64,000 bases of DNA from Adiantum capillus-veneris (Eukaryota; Streptophyta; Polypodiopsida; Polypodiales; Pteridaceae), in assembly GCA_014529385.2 (NCBI GenBank), contig CM043942.1, forward strand, positions 31,800,469 through 31,864,468, given 5' to 3'. This document shows, piece after piece, positions 56,239 to 64,000 of the stretch. Positions within the stretch are counted from its first letter, which is position 1. Each line of letters opens with the position of its first letter. The notes beneath the pieces are model-generated. The model was given only the letters and a program-made list of their open reading frames with translations, did not search any database and was not told the origin of the DNA. Position numbers and translations under genes: made by a program.

Positions 56239-57200
56239 GCATTGTGTTGGGTAACTCTCTTAAAGAGTAGATCTTGGAGTAATTGTGCTCGTTCTTTGAT
56301 ACTTCCTGGCGAACAACTACTAGTTTCCCAGGAATCATTGTGCAATGTGGTTGGCAGTTGTTTTGGTTGTGGACGAAGCTTGGTACCCATTTGTACGTCT
56401 TTTCTTGGTGTTGCCTTAGGTTTCCATTTATATACTATCTTGGGTTGGGGCTTGGCTTCAAGCTGCTTCTTTGGTATCCACTTCCATTGAGGCCGATGTA
56501 ACTGATGTGACTTATTTGATCGTGGTTGTGGAGGTGTCGGCTATGATTGTTTTTTGTGACTCAACAATTGATTCTTTTGTTGGTCAAGAGTTTTTGGGGC
56601 ACCCAAATTTGCTTAGGATTATTATGTAGCTAATCTTTCGGGACCAAAAATTGTCTGGTTCCTTGCATGACTGTGCTATGAGGATGGATTATGTGTCAAA
56701 TAGCTGACATTAGTGATGACTAGATCCTATTTTTTGAAGCTTCGGAGTGCTGAGAGTGGCTTTCCATTCTTTTTGGCTGCGAGAAAATGGTACTCATAAT
56801 TGTCCTCCCTTGAGTGTTGGCTTGAGAACTTTGTCATCCCAATCCTAGACAACTTTGTATGTTCTCATTCATGGAACTCCCTGGACAATGTCTAAATTCA
56901 TATACTCATCAAGAATGCAGAGAAACATATGCAGGCACAGAAATCCATGCACAAAGATATTTAGATTGATTGAACCCAATGTTGCAGTGAATTCCTTATG
57001 GCAGCCTTTTACTTTAGTCTTGCAGTGTTCCAGTGGTTGGGTGGTCACCTTTTTGTATGTCGAATAATCTATGGCATTGAGTCAAGCATATGTGTCTATG
57101 AGTGCTTTAACTCTGAATCCATATTTCAATGTGATTTTTATCCTCATATCCAATTTTTCCAGCCATTCATCATGTGATTCCACTTCATCTTTGTCTAAGA
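56239..57200. other. Unassigned interval right of copia H, probably gypsy K leader
   Basis: No motif I can name. The minus strand of 56243-56490 is rich in Pro/Lys/Trp, but without known domain. No LTR or primer site recognised. Confidence 0.35.
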
Positions 57201-57209
57201 GGCAAAGTC

Positions 57210-57990
57210 TTGTTACAATGCTTTGCCCCAAGCTACCAAGGATGCATGGAACTTACTACGTGTTGCATTCATGAAGAGGTTTGGTGGAGGCACAACCATA
57301 AAAAAGTTATGGTAGCTGCTCACAGAGTTAAAGCAGGGGGGTTTGCTAGAGTATGCCACCTACAAATCCAAGTTTGTGGATTTGTGGGAACGATGGGTTG
57401 CCTCACTGGAGAAAGGTGAAGGAGCACCTAATTTCCTAAAGAGGAATTGTTTGATTGCTGGCATGTGGTCGCCGCTTAAGGAGAAGGTGAAGGAGAGATT
57501 CTCTCTAACGTATGAGTTGGCAGTGGAAGTATCTTTCCTTAAAGACAAGAAGCTGTGCATGCAAGCAAGAGTCAACAAGTCAGAGGAATCAAGCTCAGCC
57601 CAACTAACCCCAGTAATAGTAACAGCCGCTCAGAGGAACCAACCACAAGAGGCATCAGAAGAGCAGCAATACCTATTGAGCCGCATCACTACTCAGCTAG
57701 AGAATTTGTATGTGCATTGGGTGCAACAAGGGCATGCACACAACCGTAATCAAGAGCAAGGGAGGGGACAACAAAGGAAAAACCAATAATACCACTGCTA
57801 CAATTGTGGAGAAGACGGCCATGGTATGTATTACTATCCACACCCAAGGAGACAAAATTTGAACAAAGGAGCCAGGCAAAACAGATTTCACCACCGAGAG
57901 CAAGACCACCACCACCAAGGGGACCACAACAAGCACCACATGTGAAAATCTTACAACGACCTGTGCAACAATATCCACTGCCATAAACCC
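57210..57990 (+). pseudogene. Gypsy K gag
   Basis: AFMKRFGGG just upstream, then LLEYATYKSKFVDLWERW and LAVEVSFLKDKKLCMQARV form a gypsy retrotransposon gag core. A glutamine/asparagine-rich region follows. A single knuckle, CYNCGEDGHGMYYY, has its last cysteine replaced by tyrosine (57791-57832). Stops near 57790 and 57945. Confidence 0.7.
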
Positions 57991-58159
57991 TCATTCCACC
58001 TTTATCACCACCACTAGCTGGCAACCAGGTAGTGAGTTTCATCAGTCTTGAAGATAAGGGAAAAGGGAAGGTGGAGAAACACATCAAGGAAGCAGAGGAG
58101 GGTAAGACCGATGTTGAAGAGGTAGACACCATGGGAGTTAAGCACTCTAAGCCTGAGTA

Positions 58160-59566
58160 AGCTTCACCAAGGGAAAACAAGATGAAGACCAAAAGGGAGT
58201 CAATCAAGAGAAAATCTAAGCCACGACAAAATATTGGCATTTTAGATTTCACAATTGGTGAGTCTACAAAATCTTATGATCTTGTGAATGATGTTTCTAT
58301 GCAGAACTCAAAGGTCCCTAAGGGAGAGGGCTACCCAATTATCTTACAAAAACCATGGCTCATGGCCATGAGAGCAAAGCAATATTTAGACACAGGAATT
58401 CTCAATATGCAAGCTAGAAAGGGCAAGGAGATCCCATACAACATGAAGGCCAGTAAGCAACAAGGGATAGACCTAGAGACTAGTGCACCCTTTAATAGTT
58501 CTACTACAACATCGGAGGAAGAATCTACAACAATGAATGATAGTGATAACTCTCTTGAAATCATGGGTCTCATTCTCAATGATCACAATAAGGTGGATCC
58601 ACCGGATATACAATTGCAAGAAGGAAGCATGAAGTCTTTGGCACTACACCAATCAAAGGAAGCAATCGCAGACCAAACTGGAATGGTTGTTACCAAGCAG
58701 TGGGATTGTGAAGTCCACCCTAAGGAGATTCTTAAGCAAATGGATGTAGTGGCAACTTATTGGAGATCTAGGTTTGGTAACCTAGATGTAGAGATTGTGT
58801 TTGATCGTAATGTGTTTGATGCACCTAAGAAAATCTTTAAAGAATCCTTAGCACAAGGTGTTTTCATAAGAGTCACAGAGAATGAATCCCCGCCTGAGAA
58901 ATATTGGAGTACAATTTTGCATGCATATAGTCGAGATGAAGTGTTTTTCAACCAATGGATTGCAGCCTATCTTTTGTATATGCTATGCACTTTGGTACAA
59001 CATCTATCAAGCTTGTCTTTGAGCTATGGGGTTTGTGGCTTATTGCCAACATCAGAGTGCAATATTCAGTTTTGACAGCACCCGAGAGGATATTGACTCT
59101 TTTACTAGCTTCACCCATAGTGGTAGGCTAGGTTCTAAAGATAATTGGAGCTTTCCACATCAACAAGAAGGCCATAAGTGGAGGACTCTTGGTATAATCT
59201 TGGGGATCATGAATATGAGTATTTGTCTTGGAAGGAGCTAAACTACTCAATTGTTACAAATCCTATCCTTTTTGGCATGAAGCAAGAAGCATTATTGTTA
59301 GGACATTGCACGTGAAAATCCTATTCTTTACCTAGGATTCTGGAGGATATTGGCACAAAATTTTGGAAGCCATAGGCTTCCCATTTACTCAAAGGCAGTT
59401 TGAGTTGTTGATCATTGATTCTCTAGCCAGGGTGCCTTGTCTATTGATTTTCTTGAAAACGGGTGAATATCCCAGAGATCTCACTAATGGCCAAATGCAA
59501 TGGCTAGTTCAAAAGGCAGCTAGGTATCGGCTCCTCTACTACTCAATCAACTCAATTATGGACTAG
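58160..59566 (+). pseudogene. Gypsy K pol remnants
   Basis: The 297-residue frame from 58182 has GYPIILQKPWLMAMRAKQY, which resembles the PIILGRPWL block at the end of a gypsy protease. The rest (acidic middle, then WSTILHAYSRDEVFF) I cannot place. Near 59450-59560 FLKTGEYPRDLTNGQMQWLVQKAARYRLL resembles the region before the integrase zinc finger in plant gypsy elements. RT is not recognisable, so K is internally deleted or decayed. Confidence 0.45.
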
Positions 59567-59572
59567 AGACAT

Positions 59573-59591
59573 AGTTTAAGGGGGAGGGATA
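59573..59591 (+). promoter_or_regulatory. Gypsy K polypurine tract (probable)
   Basis: TTTAAGGGGGAGGG lies directly before ATAATGATGGACG, a usual context for an LTR start. Confidence 0.6.
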
Positions 59592-61500
59592 ATGATGGAC
59601 GCTTTTCAAATTTTGGACCACCTCTCTCTTGGTATGTACCTGATGGCAAGGCTTCAAAGCATATTGAAGAGGAGGAAGGACATGATGCATGAAAATCACA
59701 AAAAATCTATGTATTAATTTTGTACATAGCTATGGCTTTGACACATTTGGATCTTGGAAATAAGGAGAGATAGGAACAAACCCCATAAAAAAGAAAAATT
59801 TCACTGGATGCTAATTCTACCCGACGGTCACTACAGGTGAAGAGTAAAAGTCAATAGTGAAAGGGGGGAGAATCTTATGCATTACGGAGTTGAAGTCAAC
59901 AAAATATTATCAAATTCAAGCATAATTCACTTGTGGACACTGAAGGCTTGCACATGGAGTCAAGAGGGGACCACCGGGAAGACTTTTGGAAGGAAAAAGA
60001 GGGACACATATTTTTTGTGGGATTTGTCTCTATTTTTTCCATTCTGAATTGGAAAAAGTTTTCAACAGCAATGTTGTGGGCGTTGAGCTGATCTTTTTGT
60101 CCCTATTTTTTTAATAATTTTTGCAGCTACGGTTTGGGAGATATGGCCGAAATGGTGGAGCCTACCTATCCACATGGACATAAGTCATGATTATCCAACT
60201 CCACATACACACAATTTCTTACAGGTTTCTCTCCATTATTTTTGTATTTTCTCTTATTTTATCAAGATTCTCTCAAATATTATAAGGAAGCTCTTAGTTT
60301 CGAGCTATGGAAGGTGGCACGGAGACAAAGCTTGCCATGATGAAAGCGATTAGAAGGAAATTGATCAATAAACAGGACACACGGAGCTTTCTCATTGGGG
60401 GAATGCCTCTAACTAAGGTTACTTGGTAATCACTCCTTTTGCTCATAATCTCTTCCATAATCACTCTCTTGGCCTATAAAAGGAGGCCTCCTCTGTTGTA
60501 AACACAGACACTACACACACACTATCCCATATGCACACTATTCCATACCCACACACCTACACATACACACCCTTGTGCTACATGCTAGTAGCATGAACCC
60601 TAATCACAACACCATCACCATCACCATGCACAAAATGAGCACCATATCTTCACACACTTGTAGTGAAGAATTAAAGGCACGATTTCAAGAAGAAGCATGA
60701 TGTCTACACTCATGATATTCCTCGCCATCAACTCCCATCCCTCCATTATGTATCCTACGGTCTTGTCCCCTTCTCATCTTCTTGCCCTATGCTACCTGTT
60801 GTATGCATCTTTTGCAAGTAATCAACACACTCCATCGTGGTGCCATACCTTGTGTCGTTTGGGATATACTTCATTGTGAGTATGTTTTATGCTTGTTTCT
60901 TTCCATTTTGCGTATATTGAGGTATGCTGATTTGCCACATACACACACTCTCTCTCTCCCTCTCATATTCCTATCATCTTGCTACTTACATCTTGAGGTG
61001 TGCGGATTCGCCACCTCTGGTATGAGAAGTGAGCATACTTGCATGTTTCCCTTACCTCATTATCTTCCTTACTACATGCACGAGTAGCAAACCCATTCTC
61101 ACTCACCCACCAATCCTCTCATCTTGTTTTCCGACCACCTCATCCCACACTTGGGCGTGGATCTTGAAATTGTTTTCCATGGCATGTTTGATTGTATATA
61201 TGTATGCATCCTAGCCGCATATCTTGCTAGGTGGTGCCCTTATTGTGTACCTCCCATGATGAGGCCATTGTACATAGTCTTGGTGTAGAGGCCACTTGGT
61301 CTATTTTACACTTCCATCTCTTAGTGCATGCATGAATGCATGGATGCATTCATACTTCATGCCAAGTGCAGTGACATATGACCTTGCGTGACCGAAGGCA
61401 TATGGTGATCTATAGGAAGAATTTTGTCCATCAAACTACAACCAAATAGAAAGATCAATAGAAATTCAAGGGGATACCAAGAAGACATTGTTAAAACAAA
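59592..61500 (+). repeat. Gypsy K 3' LTR-like region (right boundary unresolved)
   Basis: Starts after the polypurine tract. A strong core promoter, TTGGCCTATAAAAGGAGGCC, is at 60469-60488, followed by CA-rich leader and CATCACCATCACCATCACCATG-like text near 60606. No second LTR copy was found to fix the end. Confidence 0.45.
60469..60488 (+). promoter_or_regulatory. Core promoter of gypsy K LTR-like region
   Basis: TTGGCCTATAAAAGGAGGCC, identical to that of copia H. Confidence 0.7.
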
Positions 61501-61871
61501 AAGCATAAATAGAGCTTACTTGAGGAGTGCATCTACATTGGCATTGCTCCAACCAAATTTTTGAAGTGTCCCTGAGAGTCATATGGAAGATATGTAGAAG
61601 TAGAGCTAGTACCAGCATCACCACGTGCCATGCCTTAGCTCACCCGCTCTTATCGTTTTCTTTCATTATTGTGTGCCCAAGCACCACCATCGAACACAGA
61701 CCGATGGGGAGCATCCTCAAGAGAGAGAGAGATGGTGTTCCCATCTACTTCATCACTTTTTTGCTAGATCCAAAGCCCATCATTCTCCACATGCTCCAAT
61801 GCAATGCGCCACAAGCAACGGATTGCCCCTTTGCACTTGGCGCAAGCAACGGATTGCTCCTTTGCACTTGG
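61501..61871. other. Unassigned interval
   Basis: Contains a short direct repeat around 61815-61875: GCAAGCAACGGATTGC-CCTTTGCACTTGG twice. No gene. Confidence 0.5.
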
Positions 61872-63132
61872 AGCAAGGGCAAGGGATTTGTCCTTGAGCC
61901 ATCGCTCGTGCTCGGTCCGTTTGGAGGGCCACGATCATCCCAGTCTCCGTGCACACGTGCGAAAGGTAGTTAAATTCAAAAATCTTTGAAAAATCACATG
62001 TACTCTAAAATGAATAGTTAGTAGAGAAGGTGTAAGGTAAACTTTTAATAGTGAAAGAGAGTAAAATATTAAAGAAATAATTTTTTTAAAATGCAATAAG
62101 TAGAATGATTAGGAAAAGAGAGAAAGTATTTTTTTTAAATATTACTAAAGGTAATGTTGGTAAGGGAAGGGGTTGGAAAAAGAATAGCCCTACAACATCG
62201 CATACTTTTTGGAACATTTTAAAAACTCAACATGCGATAATAGGCACAGTAATATAAGCGGTAGCATATGTGATAATATCTATGGTTATATCTAGTGCTC
62301 ATAAAAAGAAATAGAGCAAGGTATGCTGCGTTTTTGGCATACCTTTCCATTGCTATCTCTCCCTCACACACACACACACACACACATAAACTGTATTTTG
62401 GGGAGCACTCTGTATGGGTGTTTGATGGAGCATCACAACAACAAAGAAAGGGAGCTCTACCATTGGGTAAATCTCAACCGCGAAGAGAAGAAAGAAAGAG
62501 GTTTTTTTTTAAAACACACTTCGAGAAGAAAAATGAGGTAATTTTTTTCTCACACTCCCCCTTAACCTACTGTTTGAAATTTGAGTGTGCGCGCACACAC
62601 ACAAAGTAAAGATTACAAGTAAATCTCACCCCTTACATTCCCCCTCTTTTTCTTGCAACCAAAATGTTTGTCATCTTTGTGGTTCAATTTGTTTGCTTTC
62701 TTGCAATGTGTGGTTAGTGTAGTTAAGTGTGAGAGAGAGAGAGAGGAAATGAGAGGGAGGCAAAGATTAGTGTGTGATTAGTGTAAGAGAGAGTATGTAT
62801 GATTAGTGTGTAATTAGTGAGAGAGAGAGAGAGAGAGGGAGAAAAAGATTGCTTGATTAATGTATGTTTACATTTTTAATGATTCGTGTGAGAGAGAGGA
62901 AAAGACCGGGAGGAAAAGATTGTTTGATTACTGTATGTTTATTTGAGTGAAAGAGAGCTAAATGTGAAAATAACTAAATTATGTGAAAAAAGACTGAATG
63001 AATTCAAAGAAAAAATCAAACTTTAAAAAAAGTGAGAAAAAAAGAGAAAATAACTATGTGAGTTCGAAAAAAAAATGAATTTTTTGACTAGTTTAAAGGG
63101 CCCCAAGTGTGGACATGGTAGAAAAGGACAAT

Positions 63133-63201
<69 letters not shown>

Positions 63202-63616
63202 ATGAGAGTAAGAGAGGTAGAGTACATAGATAGAGAGAGAGAGAGAGATTTTATTATTGTTTTCGGAGGTCAAATATGATCTATAGGATGTGTGCGACTG
63301 ATGAGTGATTCTTGATGCTCCAAAATTGTGGTGATGAGAGTTGCAATGGAGAGCCCACATTGTGGCTAGGACAAGAAAGTGTATAGGTCTAAGTCGTGGC
63401 TAAAAATGTGAGAGAATCAAGTTCGGATATGACCAAAAGTTGAGCACTCTAGTAGTGTGTGGTACTCAGGCTCTCAAACTTATAGTAAGCATAACATGCA
63501 CACTCTTCTCCATTGTCCCAACATCGTGTCTCACAGAGAAGGGAGTGGGAGCTAAGCCAAATGGCTACAATAGTGTATATCGCTGACAAGGAGATAGGCT
63601 CAAGTATGTAAGGGTG
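61872..63616 (-). repeat. Right arm of the ~1.75-kb inverted repeat
   Basis: Complement of 44221-45967 with many substitutions and differing microsatellite lengths ((GA)n at 63137-63197 here). In LINE orientation it is on the minus strand and starts in the LINE 3' region, so it could be a 5'-truncated second LINE copy. No coding content. Confidence 0.88.
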
Positions 63617-64000
63617 TGTTGGCTTCCTGAAATCTTCCCAACACTTTCAACACAACTTTGATTCCTTAAATAAAAATAAATTCACTAATAAATTGATTGA
63701 ACAATCAATTATAAACAAGAATCAAAATACGAAACACCATTTTGGGTACCAACCATCCCCCTCAATCAATATGATTGAGTATTTGCCTTTTGCCTCTTTA
63801 TTCATCTCAGGGAGCATGAAATACAATAAGATAAATATGTATGAAAGATAAGAGAGCAAGAGCTATGCAATTAAGAGAATGTATGTCATGATTAAGAGAG
63901 ATAATTAGCATAAAAGAGGGCAATAATGTATCTTTTGCAGCTTTGCTTGGATGGAGATTCTGATGGCTCCATTGGCTTTGAAAAGGTGGTAGAATATTAG
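63617..64000. other. Unassigned right end of window
   Basis: AT-rich, no recognisable feature. Confidence 0.4.

Noticed and set aside
56242-56501. Possible signal-peptide-like hydrophobic open frame
   Set aside because: Probably chance; the complement is a Pro/Lys/Trp-rich frame and neither has a clear identity.
59592-59692. Short plus-strand reading frame ending in an acidic tail after the polypurine tract of K
   Set aside because: About 40 codons, no family; more simply the start of an LTR.

Overview
The window looks like plant nuclear DNA made almost entirely of transposable elements. I see no convincing host gene, tRNA, rRNA, CRISPR array or bacterial-style operon. The plant assignment rests on the element types: Ty1/copia elements primed by initiator tRNA-Met, a Ty3/gypsy element with a tRNA-Asp-type primer site, a chromodomain gypsy element, and CACTA (En/Spm) transposons with plant-type transposase domains. 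Long CT/GA and CA/GT runs are common. The repeat density suggests a large-genome land plant. A fern-like genome is my guess from the look of the copia gag proteins, and the sequence does not prove it.

Layout. 1-7.3 kb: the 5' half of a decayed gypsy element on the minus strand (RT cut by the window edge, protease, gag with four zinc knuckles, leader, primer site, LTR). 7.3-10.9 kb: simple repeats and a 317-bp tandem duplication with inverted ends. 10.9-16.6 kb: two members of a small LTR family that carries gag but no recognisable own pol. The second (13908-16633) is complete, with 5-bp target duplications, and sits inside a degenerate ~150-bp tandem array (13.7-17.5 kb). 18.0-20.5 kb: remnant of a CACTA element. 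20.5-22.9 kb: truncated copia C (minus). 23.2-41.8 kb: copia D (plus), the same family as C, arranged head to head with it across a 343-bp spacer.

Copia D is a nest. Its gag is split by a 5.56-kb copia E (24432-29990, target duplication CATTA). Its integrase is split by a 9.36-kb CACTA element F (31144-40505, termini CACTACAACA/TGTTGTAGTG, target duplication ATG). F has lost the front of its transposase gene. In that place it carries about 28 copies of a 173-bp satellite with a clear five-unit (~865 bp) higher-order period. This is the most unusual object in the window.

41.8-44.0 kb: a LINE pseudogene. 44.2-46.0 kb and 61.9-63.6 kb are the two ~1.75-kb arms of a diverged inverted repeat that starts in the LINE 3' region. 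Between the arms lie a chromodomain gypsy element J whose 3' half is inverted (46-50.5 kb), a nearly complete copia H with unequal LTRs (51009-56238), and a degraded gypsy K (57.2-61.5 kb). H, K and J have nearly the same core promoter, GGCCTATAAARGGAGG, although they are different families.

All coding regions of any size carry stops or frameshifts, so the elements look inactive as they stand. E and H are the least decayed. Boundaries given to the base were read directly. Family names come from protein motifs and have not been checked by database search.
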